DNA from: Caballeronia mineralivorans PML1(12)
GTDB lineage: Bacteria > Pseudomonadota > Gammaproteobacteria > Burkholderiales > Burkholderiaceae
Direction: 5' to 3'
NCBI RefSeq assembly: GCF_001028175.1
Contig: NZ_AEJF01000199.1
Span: 1 to 32,801, forward strand
Length of the DNA: 32,801 nt
Shown: one piece after another, positions 23,590 to 32,335 of the stretch
Layout of the letters: each line of letters starts with the position of its first letter
How positions within the stretch are numbered: position 1 is the first letter of the stretch
Notes under the pieces: model-generated
The model's database searches: none
What the model was told of the DNA's origin: nothing
What the model saw: only the letters and a program-made list of their open reading frames with translations
Position numbers and translations under genes: made by a program

Positions 23590-24807
23590 TCACTCCATCC
23601 ACACACGCTTGGCAGTTGCGTCCGTGACCGGGCGCTTGCCCGGTACGAAGTTCACTACTGCTGCGATCACAGTAACGGCGAGTCCGAGCGTACACACGCC
23701 GTGCCATCCATGCGCTGCCCACACGAGCGTCGCTAGCCGGGACAGTCCCGCCCCGCCCGTAAAAAGCCCGAGGATATAGAGCGTTGTGACGCGGCTGCGA
23801 ATCTCCGGCGCCAGGCGATAGATGATCGTTTGATTCGATACGTGTGACGCGGTGATTCCCAGGTCGAGTAAGAGGACGCCGACGATCAGTCCGGCGAGAC
23901 TACCGCCCAGGAACGCGAATATGACCCAGGACAGCAACGCGATACTCGTTCCGAGCTTCACCGCAAACTCCGGCCCGCGTCGATCGGCGAGCTTGCCGAA
24001 CAGAGGAGCGCCAAGCGCTCCGGCCAACCCGACTACACCGAACAGACCCGCCACGTAACTTGGCAGATGAAACTGCGGCGTCTCCAGATAGAACGCGAGG
24101 CTCGTCCAGAACGCGTTGAACGCGCCGAATAGCAGTCCTTGCGTCAGCGCTGCGAGGCGAAGCTTAGGCTCTTGCAGGAAGACGGTAACGAGCGAGCGAA
24201 GCAACTGGCCATAGCCGAGCCGAAGCGTCGGCCTGCTGGCGGGGACGTGACTCGCGAACAGGACGGCAACGATCAGCATGGCTGCGAGTGCGATCCAGTA
24301 GACCGCATTCCATGCGAGGTAGTACCCGGCATAACCGCTGACGGTTCGCGCCAGCAGAATGCCCGCGAAGAAGCCGCGGGCGAGGAAACCGGTAACATGC
24401 CCCCGGCTTTCGGGCGGCGACAGCTTCGCGGCGAACGGTGGCAACAAGTATGGCGCGATGGTGGTCAGTCCCATCAGGGTGCTGGACCAATAGAGCATGT
24501 TGGCGGTGCGCGAACTCGCCACTAGTGCGAGCGTCACAACATGCGCGCCGACCAGCAGGAGAATGAGTTTTCGATTGTCGACGATATCACCAAGCGGCAT
24601 GAAGATCAGGACGCCCGCACCGATGCCGATCTGAGTCAGCATCGGCACGAGTCCGATTGCAGCGTCGGAAACGTGGAACGCGCGCCCGATGGCGGGCAGC
24701 AAGGGCTGCGCGTAATAAGCACTGCCTATTGAGATGCCGCACATGAGCGCAAGCAGAATGAGCGTCGCTTTCGCGAGGGGGCGCGTCGAGACATGGGAGC
24801 GAGTCAT
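23590..24807 (-). CDS. MFS transporter (drug/metabolite exporter type)
   Basis: Inner-membrane protein of 405 residues with about twelve membrane segments, for example LILLALMCGISIGSAYYAQP, GIGAGVLIFMPLGDIVDNRKLILLL (with the MFS motif A-like PLGDIVDNRK after span 2), and LAGLIVGVLLLDLGITASHV. A second DRRG motif (FGKLADRRGPEFA) starts the C-terminal half. It resembles predicted arabinose-efflux-type permeases, whose substrates are mostly unknown. It follows the SDR gene by 72 bp on the same strand, so the two are probably co-transcribed under the LysR regulator upstream. Confidence 0.9.
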   Translation of the reverse strand: MTRSHVSTRPLAKATLILLALMCGISIGSAYYAQPLLPAIGRAFHVSDAAIGLVPMLTQIGIGAGVLIFMPLGDIVDNRKLILLLVGAHVVTLALVASSRTANMLYWSSTLMGLTTIAPYLLPPFAAKLSPPESRGHVTGFLARGFFAGILLARTVSGYAGYYLAWNAVYWIALAAMLIVAVLFASHVPASRPTLRLGYGQLLRSLVTVFLQEPKLRLAALTQGLLFGAFNAFWTSLAFYLETPQFHLPSYVAGLFGVVGLAGALGAPLFGKLADRRGPEFAVKLGTSIALLSWVIFAFLGGSLAGLIVGVLLLDLGITASHVSNQTIIYRLAPEIRSRVTTLYILGLFTGGAGLSRLATLVWAAHGWHGVCTLGLAVTVIAAVVNFVPGKRPVTDATAKRVWME

Positions 24808-24879
24808 CGGGGTCTGCCAGGAAGGCCGGATATTGGCAGTACGGCGCGCATCATTGACACGAAGCGCGGCCGCACTGGA

Positions 24880-25710
24880 CTAGTCTGCGAAATTGGTGCT
24901 GACGGTCAGCGCTTCCCAGCGATCAATCTCTTCGCTCAGACTTTCGAGTTTGTGGCGCACGAATCCCAACGCATCGGTCCCAAGCAGAAGATGGACTGGC
25001 GGCGTTTCCGTATCAGCGATCTGAACGATGGCGTCCGCAGCCCTCCTGGGGTCGCCCGCCTGCTTTCCACTGCGCTCGGCCCGCGCTTTGCGCAAAGGTC
25101 CGAACAGCGGCTCATAGTCCGCGATCGCGGCGTCGCTGCGTTTCATTGACCGTCCTGCCCAATCGGTGCGGAATGCGCCCGGCTCGACGGCCGTGACCTT
25201 GATACCAAACGCGGCCACTTCTTTCGCGAGGGTCTCGCTGATTCCTTCGAGCGCGAACTTGCTGCCGTGATAGGCTCCGAGTCCCGGGAAAGTGACGATA
25301 CCGCCCATCGACGTGATATTGATGATGTGACCATGACGGCGCTCACGCATGAAGGGCAGCACTGCCTTCGTCATGGCAACCGCGCCGAACACGTTGACGT
25401 CGAACTGCGCACGAAAGTCGGCCATGGAGGTTTCTTCAATGGTTCCTTCGTGCCCATAACCCGCATTGTTGACAAGAACATCAACCGCGCCGACGTCGCG
25501 CTCGATGGCAGATACGACTCGCGTGACGTCGTCATCGCAAGTCACGTCGAGCAGGACACCGAGGGCACGTTCGGGATCGAGCTTTCCGAACTCGGCACGG
25601 GCCGCGCTCGTTCGCACGGTGCCGACAACGCGATCGCCACTCGACACGACTTTTTCTGCCAGAGCACGGCCGAATCCGCTGCTCACTCCACTGATCAACC
25701 AGGTACGCAC
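24880..25710 (-). CDS. SDR-family NAD(P)-dependent oxidoreductase
   Basis: Classical short-chain dehydrogenase of 276 residues. It has the cofactor-binding SGVSSGFG (8-15), NNAG (82-85), catalytic Ser135, and Tyr148-x3-Lys152 (YHGSK), then EPGAFRTDWAGRS. The C-terminal extension after residue 200 is typical of the group annotated as oxidoreductase/SDR with DUF-like tail. The start is the GTG at 25710, supported by GAGGAG 8 nt upstream; the 16 preceding codons in frame are not conserved. Substrate unknown. It is first of a probable SDR-MFS operon next to a LysR regulator. Confidence 0.9.
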   Translation of the reverse strand: MRTWLISGVSSGFGRALAEKVVSSGDRVVGTVRTSAARAEFGKLDPERALGVLLDVTCDDDVTRVVSAIERDVGAVDVLVNNAGYGHEGTIEETSMADFRAQFDVNVFGAVAMTKAVLPFMRERRHGHIINITSMGGIVTFPGLGAYHGSKFALEGISETLAKEVAAFGIKVTAVEPGAFRTDWAGRSMKRSDAAIADYEPLFGPLRKARAERSGKQAGDPRRAADAIVQIADTETPPVHLLLGTDALGFVRHKLESLSEEIDRWEALTVSTNFAD

Positions 25711-25796
25711 GATGGTGCTCCTCAATGTAACCGGTGCGAACGGTAGTGTTCGCACCATGAGGAGGAGTCTGGCCGACGGACGGCATTCGGGCTAAT

Positions 25797-25817
25797 TCGA
25801 AATACTTGAGGTTTCGA
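25797..25817. promoter_or_regulatory. Candidate operator upstream of SDR-MFS unit
   Basis: TCGAAA and TTTCGA form an inverted repeat with a 9-nt spacer between the LysR gene and the SDR start. It could be a regulator site for the SDR-MFS unit. Confidence 0.35.
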
Positions 25818-25858
25818 TAACTGCCGCTAATCGACCGCTTTCCAGGTTCCGGTCATTT

Positions 25859-26791
25859 TCATTCGGCTACGTTCTTAACGGTACGGGCTTGTACGCGACG
25901 TGCTTCCTCGACCGCCAGTTCAATAAAATCCAGAATCAGTGCGTTGCGCTCGTCCGGTCGGGTAAACATTTTGACCGTCAGTGCATCGAATCCATCGATC
26001 GGGCGCCAGGTAAGCGACTGCGGGATCGCTGCGAACACGTACGTAGCGCCGAGCATGACGCCAAGACCTTGCTCGACAAGGGTCATGCCCACTTGCGATT
26101 GCATGGTTTCGTACACGATGTTCGGCCTGAAGCCCGCCCGGCTGCAGTGAGCGATGACCGAGTCGTAGAGCGGAACGTTCACCCCCCTGGCGGGGACAAT
26201 CAAACGTTCGGCGGCGAGATCGTCCAACTGCAGACGGCCGAGGCCGGCGAGCCGATGCTCGCGACGCATCAATAGGGCCCAGCCCGATTCGAGCAAGGGT
26301 TGCGCGCGTACCGGAGCAATGCCCGGCATCGGCTCGATCGGCACACCGAAGCCGACGTCGATCTGATTGAGTGCCAGCGCCGCGACCTGTTGCACTGCGT
26401 TCATCTCGTGCCGGGCGATCGTCACATCGGGATACAGCGCCTGTAGCCGGATCAGCGCGGGCGGAACGAAGGGAAGGTTGGTGTATTCGACCAGTCCGAC
26501 AGACAGCTTGAATTCACCGTGTTCGCCGGCTTTCCTGGCGGCTTTCAAAGCACTCTCGATTTGCTCGAAAACTTTTTCAATGCCGTCGCGCAAGGCTTCG
26601 CCCGAAGGAGTCAACGCCACGCCCCGCCGGTTGCGATCGAACAACTGCACGCCCACGAGTTCTTCGAGCTTCGCGACCTGCTGGCTGAGCGCCGGCTGTG
26701 TGACGAATGCGAGTTCGGCAGCCCGGCCGAAGTGCAACTCCTTGGCCAGAATCGAGAAATAGCGTAGCTGGCGCAGCTCAATTGCTCTCAT
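25859..26791 (-). CDS. LysR-family transcriptional regulator
   Basis: Regulator of 310 residues. The N-terminal helix-turn-helix (ELRQLRYFSILAKELHFGRA, AELAFVTQPALSQQVAKLEE, LVGVQLFDRN) spans 4-62, followed by the linker helix and a periplasmic-binding-like effector domain (about 92-300) with GEFKLSVGLVEYTNLPFVPPAL. The end QGLGVMLGATYVF is typical of the second subdomain. It is divergent from the aldehyde dehydrogenase at 26941 and upstream of the SDR-MFS genes, and could control either or both. A palindrome with T-N11-A form overlaps its start codon, suggesting autoregulation. Confidence 0.93.
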   Translation of the reverse strand: MRAIELRQLRYFSILAKELHFGRAAELAFVTQPALSQQVAKLEELVGVQLFDRNRRGVALTPSGEALRDGIEKVFEQIESALKAARKAGEHGEFKLSVGLVEYTNLPFVPPALIRLQALYPDVTIARHEMNAVQQVAALALNQIDVGFGVPIEPMPGIAPVRAQPLLESGWALLMRREHRLAGLGRLQLDDLAAERLIVPARGVNVPLYDSVIAHCSRAGFRPNIVYETMQSQVGMTLVEQGLGVMLGATYVFAAIPQSLTWRPIDGFDALTVKMFTRPDERNALILDFIELAVEEARRVQARTVKNVAE

Positions 26792-26804
26792 AAGGGACTC
26801 TTAT
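26790..26804. promoter_or_regulatory. LysR-type box
   Basis: Perfect inverted repeat ATAAG-GGACT-CTTAT containing T-N11-A (T at 26791, A at 26803), the classic LysR recognition form. It overlaps the LysR start codon and lies 136 bp upstream of the aldehyde dehydrogenase. Confidence 0.5.
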
Positions 26805-26940
26805 CGAAGGTTCAATGCGAACTAATTGGCCCACATCATCAGGCATGCCGATACTGAGCGACAGGAAGCACCTCATGCAACTCGGCATCGGGTGCAGTAT
26901 CCGTTTCCATCGACCATATTATGCAGGGAGCCATTCGATC

Positions 26941-28437
26941 ATGACATCCACCGCTTCAGCTTCAGCGGCATATCCTCCTCCTTATGATGGCCTTGATATG
27001 CAGGTTATTGGAGGTAGCCGGCGAGCCGGGCGTGGCGCGGGCGTCACCCGTGTGACCGATCCTTACACGGGCGAATTGCTGAACGAAATTGCGAATGCAA
27101 GTGTGGCTGATGTCGACGCTGCATTCAAGGCCGCGCACGCCGCGCAGGTTGAGTGGGGGACCCGTCCCCCAGGCGAGCGGGCTGGTCTGCTGCTTCGTGC
27201 CGCGACTATTCTCGAGGCGCGCAAAGAAGAGATCGTCGACTGGCTTATCCGCGAGTCCGGTAGCACTCGGATCAAGGCGAACCTCGAGTGGCAAGCTGTC
27301 CATTCCATGATGACCCAGTTCTCCGCGTTCCCGTATCAGGCAAAGGGCGAAATCTTGCCCTCGGATGTGCCGGATAAGGAACATCGTATCTATCGTCGTC
27401 CACTCGGCGTGGTCAGCGTCATTAGTCCCTGGAATTGGCCGCTGCATCTGACCAACCGCTCGATTGCGCCTGCGCTGGCGCTCGGCAACGCGGTGGTTGT
27501 GAAGCCGGCTGCGGAGACGCCAGTGACCGGAGGCTTGTTGCTTGCGCGGGTCTTCGAGGAAGCGGGCTTGCCTCCCGGCGTGCTTAACGTAGCGGTGGGC
27601 GATGCGAGCGAGATTGGAGATGCGTTTGTGACCCATCCACTTTCTCCATTTATTTCCTTTACGGGTTCGACGCCCGTTGGCCGCCGCATTGGTTCGTTGG
27701 CAATGACCGGTCCGACGCTCAAGCGCGTGGCGCTTGAGCTGGGCGGCAATGCGCCGCTGATCGTGTTGGCCGATGCCGATCTCGAACAGGCCATTAGCGC
27801 CGCCGTCGTGGGCAAGTTCCTGCACCAGGGTCAGGTATGCGTCAGCACGAACCGGATCATCGTTCACTCGGCGATACATGACGACTTTGTCGCGGGATAT
27901 ATCGAACGGGTCAAGGCGCTTAAGGCCGGCAATCCGGCCGACGCCGATACGGTCATCGGTCCGGTCATCAGCCGCAAGCGGCTCGACGCGCTGACGCGCA
28001 TGATAGACGCTGCTATTGACGCGGGTGCGCATCGTGCGCTGGGTGGCCAAGCGTCGGGCCTTGTGTTGCCGCCTCACATTTTCACGAAGGTGCAAGTAGA
28101 GTCGTCGCTCGCGCGCGAGGAAATCTTTGGTCCGATTGCGCCAATCGTTTGTGTCGAAGACGATGAAGCGGCGATCCGGGCGGCAAATGCCACGGAGTTT
28201 GGCTTGTCCAGCGCGCTCTTCACACGCGACGTGGAACGCGGCGTGCGCGTCGCTCACCGAATCAATGCCGGGATGACCCATGTCAACGACATGAGCACCA
28301 ACGATTATCCCAATACGCCGTTTGGCGGAGAGAAGAACTCGGGCCTTGGGCGTTTTGGCGGACAGTGGGTGATTGACGAAATGACGCGCACCCATTGGGT
28401 GTCGGTGCAGCATGCGCCACGTGCCTATCCGTTTTGA
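26941..28437 (+). CDS. Aldehyde dehydrogenase family protein
   Basis: NAD(P)-dependent aldehyde dehydrogenase of 498 residues, oxidising an aldehyde to the acid in the cytoplasm. It has PWNWPLHL for cofactor binding, FTGSTPVGRRI, catalytic Glu266 in LELGGNAP and nucleophile Cys300 in GQVCVS. The C-terminal oligomerisation block NDYPNTPFGGEKNSGLGRFGG is complete. Similar proteins are annotated as benzaldehyde or salicylaldehyde-type dehydrogenases, but the substrate is not determinable here. ATG 26941 has GGGAG about 12 nt upstream; the frame is open to 26815. Divergent from the LysR regulator. Confidence 0.93.
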   Translation: MTSTASASAAYPPPYDGLDMQVIGGSRRAGRGAGVTRVTDPYTGELLNEIANASVADVDAAFKAAHAAQVEWGTRPPGERAGLLLRAATILEARKEEIVDWLIRESGSTRIKANLEWQAVHSMMTQFSAFPYQAKGEILPSDVPDKEHRIYRRPLGVVSVISPWNWPLHLTNRSIAPALALGNAVVVKPAAETPVTGGLLLARVFEEAGLPPGVLNVAVGDASEIGDAFVTHPLSPFISFTGSTPVGRRIGSLAMTGPTLKRVALELGGNAPLIVLADADLEQAISAAVVGKFLHQGQVCVSTNRIIVHSAIHDDFVAGYIERVKALKAGNPADADTVIGPVISRKRLDALTRMIDAAIDAGAHRALGGQASGLVLPPHIFTKVQVESSLAREEIFGPIAPIVCVEDDEAAIRAANATEFGLSSALFTRDVERGVRVAHRINAGMTHVNDMSTNDYPNTPFGGEKNSGLGRFGGQWVIDEMTRTHWVSVQHAPRAYPF

Positions 28438-28471
28438 GGCGAGGACGCCCTTAACATCGGTTCATGAACTT

Positions 28472-28502
28472 CGCTGGTCCACTGCTCGGCAGTGGATCAG
28501 CG
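28472..28502. repeat. Stem-loop between aldehyde dehydrogenase and reductase remnant
   Basis: A 14-bp stem with one G-T pair (28472-28485 with 28489-28502) and a TCG loop. No T-tract follows; AGGAG and the ATG of the reductase remnant come right after. It may be a terminator relic or a leader hairpin. Confidence 0.55.
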
Positions 28503-28516
28503 CATAGGAGAACCGC

Positions 28517-28765
28517 ATGCCCGAGGACATTTCGGGGCTCTGTTCTGGCCAGTTCCGTATCGGTGGTAATAGGGAGGTCAACCGGCTCGGCTTTGGTGCC
28601 ATGCGGATCGTCGGCAAATTTGTGGGGGGACCGCCGGCCCACCGGCCCACCCGCGCTCGGTGCGCGAGACGCTCGCGCGTCTGCCCCCTATTGGCGGGAA
28701 TCTTTTCGAAACCGCCGACAGCTATGTTAACCCTGCGCGAGGCGTTGACGCAGCGGCGAATATTC
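28517..28765 (+). pseudogene. Aldo/keto reductase, broken N-terminal fragment
   Basis: An AGGAG at 28506 precedes ATG 28517. The frame starts like an aldo/keto reductase: FRIGGNREVNRLGFGAMRIV and then GGPPAHRP. After this the matching continuation VRETLARLPPIGGNLFETADSYVNP, with the catalytic-site Asp of the DSY motif, appears in another frame, so at least one indel lies near 28650. Homology stops at about 28730, and the rest of the barrel is missing. It would have been cotranscribed with the aldehyde dehydrogenase. Its end collides with the stop region of the convergent hydrolase. Confidence 0.75.
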
Positions 28766-29714
28766 AGCCGCCAGTCCCGTCAAAAAAACGAAGGAGGTGG
28801 TCAACAACGGCCCGTGGGCATTCTTCAGGCATGTAGTGACCGACGTGGTCGATCACGCCGCCGTGAACATTGCTTGCGACCTGCTGCATGGTTTTGAACA
28901 GGATTTCACCCACTCCCGCTTCTGCACCAAGAGCCAAGACAGGAACATCGAGCGGCTTTTCGGCTCGCGCCCGGTTCCTTGCGAGCCCCTCTACGCTGAA
29001 TGCAGCCCGGTAAAATGCGAGCGCTGAACGCAACGCTCCCGGGGCTTCGTTTACGCGCACATATTCGTCCAGATCAGACGGTCCGATTGTCCACGTATTC
29101 ACTGACTTCGCTTTGAACAACCACGTCAGGAAGGCTCGCTCGCGTCCCTGGATCAGGATTTCCGGCAAGTCGTCAAGCCGATTGAACGCGAAGTGCCAGG
29201 ACCTCACGTTCGCCTCTGCCGAGGGGATGCCTGGCGCAGCGGGCGGAGTGATACCGGGAAGCGCCGCGTCGAGCACCGCCAGCCGCTTCACGTCCGTCGG
29301 CCAGTCTGACGCGTATGCGTAACTAATCCAAGTGCCGACGTCGTGACCTACTACATCTATCGGTCCCATCTCATTCAGCCCCAGCGTGCGCACGAAGTCG
29401 TGCACGTCTGCCGCGACCGACGTCATGTCGTATCCCGACGATGGGTGATCAGAATCGCCCATACCGCGCGGGTCTAACGCAATGACCCTACGGCCGGCAG
29501 CGACCAGTAACGGCATGATGTATCGCCAGGCATACCAGCTTTGCGGCCATCCCGGAATAAGCAGCACGGGGGCGCCGGAGCCTCCCTCTACATAGTGCAG
29601 GCGGACGCCTTTGACGGCCGCAGAGCCATCGCGGAAGATTTCCCGGAAGGACGCCGCTTCGAATCGTGCCGGAGTAAGCGCATCAGCGCTTGTGGTGCGC
29701 AGATATTCATTCAT
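28764..29714 (-). CDS. Alpha/beta hydrolase, epoxide hydrolase-like
   Basis: Protein of 316 residues. The motif GWPQSWYAW (55-63) supplies the oxyanion hole. The nucleophile is Asp125 in GHDVGTW, where most esterases have Ser; Asp at this place is the mark of epoxide hydrolases and haloalkane dehalogenases. The catalytic His is His293 in DHVGHYMPEE. A cap-domain region lies between about 145 and 240. ATG 29714 is chosen for the AAGGA upstream; an in-frame ATG at 29774 would include the operator and is rejected. The gene lies 64 bp downstream of tetR on the same strand, with a 26-bp palindrome between, so it is probably controlled by that TetR protein. Confidence 0.9.
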   Translation of the reverse strand: MNEYLRTTSADALTPARFEAASFREIFRDGSAAVKGVRLHYVEGGSGAPVLLIPGWPQSWYAWRYIMPLLVAAGRRVIALDPRGMGDSDHPSSGYDMTSVAADVHDFVRTLGLNEMGPIDVVGHDVGTWISYAYASDWPTDVKRLAVLDAALPGITPPAAPGIPSAEANVRSWHFAFNRLDDLPEILIQGRERAFLTWLFKAKSVNTWTIGPSDLDEYVRVNEAPGALRSALAFYRAAFSVEGLARNRARAEKPLDVPVLALGAEAGVGEILFKTMQQVASNVHGGVIDHVGHYMPEECPRAVVDHLLRFFDGTGG

Positions 29715-29742
29715 CGTTGATTCCTTCTTCAGAGCAGGAAGT

Positions 29743-29768
29743 AATTTGGATATGATCATATCCAAATT
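29743..29768. promoter_or_regulatory. TetR operator upstream of hydrolase gene
   Basis: Perfect 26-bp palindrome with core GGATATGATCATATCC, located 29 bp before the hydrolase start and just after the tetR stop. The core differs from the palindrome in front of tetR (30413-30428) only at one symmetric pair of bases. Confidence 0.75.
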
Positions 29769-29778
29769 TGTCAAAAAA

Positions 29779-30399
29779 TTAGGTAATGAGTTTCATCGCG
29801 CTGACGGCGAGCGTACGGGTCTTTGCGGCGGAGCGTCCGATCTTTCCCATCACACGCATACCTTGGGTAATGCACACAAGTAAAGGTGCGATGGATTTGG
29901 GCTCTACATCCGCGGGTATTGATCCATCCAGCCGTCCTTCTTGAATCAGATGCTCGAAGCGCTGTTCATATCGCCCGAGCGTTTGCGCTACTCGCGCGGC
30001 AATCTCCGGATCAACGCCCGCCAATTCAACGGCACTTCCGACGACGAGACAGCCTTGGCGCCCCTCGACTCCGTGGGAGAACTCGGCGTAGTGCGAAAGT
30101 ATCGCCTGGATTTTGTCGCGTCCGGTGAGCATTGAGGCAAGCCGCTTTCCCAGCTTTTCCTGACGTACTGCCACGTATCGATCAAATGCACCCATGAAAA
30201 TCGCGCGCTTGTCCGGAAACGCTTTGTAAAGGCTGCCCGCGGTCACCTGCATAGCGTGAGCGAGATCACTGATAGAAGTGCCGTTGTAGCCTTGGACGCT
30301 GAATATTTTGATCGCTCGATCTAACGCCTGTTCGAGATCAAATTCTCGGGGGCGGCCTGGGCCTCGTTCGGTACGATGCTGACGGGTTTCAGATTTCAT
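29779..30399 (-). CDS. TetR/AcrR-family regulator
   Basis: Repressor of 206 residues. The N-terminal DNA-binding domain starts GRPREFDLEQALDRAIKIFS and has the helix-turn-helix GYNGTSISDLAHAMQVTAGSLYKAFPDKRAIF (about 38-68). The C-terminal domain has the GRQGCLVVGSAVELAG segment seen in several TetR_C families. Start: MKSETRQ at 30399; an ATG at 30408 is 3 codons upstream in frame. A perfect 16-bp palindrome lies 14 bp upstream and a near-identical one before the hydrolase gene. It therefore probably represses both itself and the hydrolase until an inducer binds. The inducer is unknown. Confidence 0.92.
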   Translation of the reverse strand: MKSETRQHRTERGPGRPREFDLEQALDRAIKIFSVQGYNGTSISDLAHAMQVTAGSLYKAFPDKRAIFMGAFDRYVAVRQEKLGKRLASMLTGRDKIQAILSHYAEFSHGVEGRQGCLVVGSAVELAGVDPEIAARVAQTLGRYEQRFEHLIQEGRLDGSIPADVEPKSIAPLLVCITQGMRVMGKIGRSAAKTRTLAVSAMKLIT

Positions 30400-30412
30400 G
30401 GTGTGCATTATA

Positions 30413-30428
30413 GGAAATGATCATTTCC
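30413..30428. promoter_or_regulatory. TetR operator upstream of tetR
   Basis: Perfect palindrome GGAAATGATCATTTCC directly upstream of the tetR start; it shares GGA-ATGATCAT-TCC with the operator at 29743-29768. Likely autoregulatory site. Confidence 0.75.
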
Positions 30429-30577
30429 AAATCAAGGGGTCAATTTCGTTTGATTCCGGATGCGGTGGTGGATCATGCACCGGTCGGGAATCGCTACAGT
30501 CGCTGCCGGACACGGAAACGTTGTGATCTGGCTGCGGTCACAGTACCTCCTGCGACGAAATTCGCCATCCCCATCGT

Positions 30578-30846
30578 CGACTAATCTTGCAGCGTGCCTT
30601 GAAATGCCCCGTCGGTCTCGTCATATAAGTCAGCAGGCGTACCCCGGTGGCAATACGTCTCGCCGTCGTGCGCCAGGCTGACTCTGGCGCGTGGTGCGCC
30701 CGAGTAGCCGCGGACCGAGGCACTTACCAAGCCGCTTGATCCGGGTCGTGACCGTTGTCTGCGGGATGTTCAGATCGTCGATGTCTGCGAGAAACTACTC
30801 TGCATCGGAGATGCACAAATGCCTGTACTTCTTGAAATAGGCCCAT
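30578..30846 (-). pseudogene. LysR-family regulator, decayed N-terminal fragment
   Basis: Minus strand from ATG 30846 reads MGLFQEVQAFVH, then with frame changes DIDDLNIPQTTVTTRIKRLG and LGPRLLGRTTR, then RVSLAHDGETYCHRGTRLL. Together these give the helix-turn-helix and linker start of a LysR regulator. At least two frameshifts and an in-frame stop (TAG before FLADIDD) disrupt it, and the effector domain is not recognisable beyond about 30578. Confidence 0.7.
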
Positions 30847-31367
30847 GCCGTGCCGCTCGGTGGGGTTAACAATTAAAGCAAATGGAATGGTGATGTAAAG
30901 ATTTGGCGAATTATATTTTCGGGTAGATAGTTGATAATCACGCCTGTGCCCCAACGCCCCATGATCCCATGAGGGAGGCCACGACTGCCGTTGAAAATTC
31001 CGCTGTTGGGCTCGTGACTGGAGCTCCCTAATGTATCGACGCGACCGTTGCGCGACGCTCGAAGTCTGATGGGCCCGATACCATCGATCAGTTTGTCGAG
31101 ATCAAGCATCTGACGCGGACGAAGGACTAGCTGACCGCTACTTGCGGTAACCGATCTCGAAGACGAATCTAGTCAATCTAAATGGGGATTGGGATCGAAG
31201 TGTCGGGGGTTAAGCCTTGACACTGCGATTCAAGCAATTTTTCTCCGCTGTCTGCCCGTTTGCGGTGCAACATCAGTTTGGCCCGGCAATGGTCGAAGCG
31301 GTGATCGCCTTGAGGCGGCAGGCTGAGCGGGTCGGTAGTGTAGGAAACATCGGACGGTGATAAATCC
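30847..31367. other. Intergenic, unassigned
   Basis: A minus-strand frame at 30873-31109 (78 residues, MLDLDKLIDGIGPIRLRASR...) has plausible composition but no recognised family or ribosome binding site. A plus-strand open stretch about 31216-31361 (FKQFFSAVCPFAVQHQFGPA) is also unassigned. Given the broken genes around, both may be scars. Confidence 0.35.
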
Positions 31368-32000
31368 ATGAAGATTTTGATTCTAGGTGCGACAGGTGTT
31401 GTCGGAAAAGCCGTACTCCAGAGAGCTTTAGGGGATACTCGTATCGGACAAGTCATTGCGCCGACGCGCCGTAGCCATTCCTGTCATCCCAAACTCAGTA
31501 ATCCTGTCGCGCCTGACCTCAGTTCGTTACTGTCGGAAGCTGCCGATTGGGCGGTGGATGCGGTTATATGCGCGATGGGAACGACTATCAGAAAAGCTGG
31601 CTCCAAGGAGGCTTTTCGCTATGTCGACTATGTATTGCCGATCGCTTTCGCGAAACAAGCCTATCGGAAAGGAGCGGAGGCGTTCGCGCTGGTGTCCTCG
31701 CCTGGTGCTTCGTTATCCATACCATTGTTCTATTGCCGTACCAAAGGTGAGGTTGAGCGGGACATAAAAAGTATCGGATTTAAATCCGTCACGATTGTAC
31801 GTCCGGGCATGATTGGCGGTGATCGGGAAGAGTTCCGGATCGCGGAGCGCATCGTGCTGCCAATCGCAACTTTTCTTCGCCCATTGCTACCGCGAGGGTT
31901 TCGTGTCAACCCTGCCTCCAATATTGCTGAGGCTCTTGTCGATGCGGTCATAACCCGGAAACCTGGTCCGCACATGGTTACCTCAAGGGATCTCGTGTGA
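31368..32000 (+). CDS. Atypical SDR / NAD(P)-binding protein
   Basis: Protein of 210 residues with a Rossmann start MKILILGATGVVGKAVLQRAL (GATGVVG at 7-13 binds the dinucleotide), a VDAVICAMGTTIRKAGSKEAF segment and FYCRTKGEVE with Tyr122-x3-Lys126 of the SDR active site. RPGMIGGDREEFR and the final region match the small HTATIP2/TIP30-like group of atypical SDRs. Function is unknown; an oxidoreductase or NADPH-sensing role is the family norm. The ATG at 31368 has only a weak upstream purine tract. Confidence 0.85.
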   Translation: MKILILGATGVVGKAVLQRALGDTRIGQVIAPTRRSHSCHPKLSNPVAPDLSSLLSEAADWAVDAVICAMGTTIRKAGSKEAFRYVDYVLPIAFAKQAYRKGAEAFALVSSPGASLSIPLFYCRTKGEVERDIKSIGFKSVTIVRPGMIGGDREEFRIAERIVLPIATFLRPLLPRGFRVNPASNIAEALVDAVITRKPGPHMVTSRDLV

Positions 32001-32335
32001 AGGGCGCACATCAGAATCCTATATGGGCCACATGTCCGCGATAGAACTCATTTACGGCGTAGTACGTTGGGTCCTCCGCTCGGGCATGTCGTCAAGATGG
32101 CGCCGCCGCTAGCCGACCGGCGCACCGGCGCCCCTCGAAATGTCACGTTTCAAGGTCGCCGCTGTTTGTCCCGGTATTGTGGGCGCCCTGGCAACCTCGG
32201 TCCTCAAAGTGGCGATGTCGATAACGAATGCAACTGCAATCTCATTCATCATCGACATCCTTTCCCGGGCAGACTTCGTCCCTGCACCGACGGTGCAGCA
32301 ACCACGCTGCCAAGGATGTGATCGCCGATGCCTCA
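32001..32335. other. Intergenic, nothing supported
   Basis: Several overlapping short frames occur on both strands, none family-like. No repeat or RNA was recognised. Confidence 0.4.

Noticed and set aside
26962..28413. 483-codon minus-strand frame opposite the aldehyde dehydrogenase
   Set aside because: Antisense shadow; the plus strand has intact catalytic Glu and Cys motifs.
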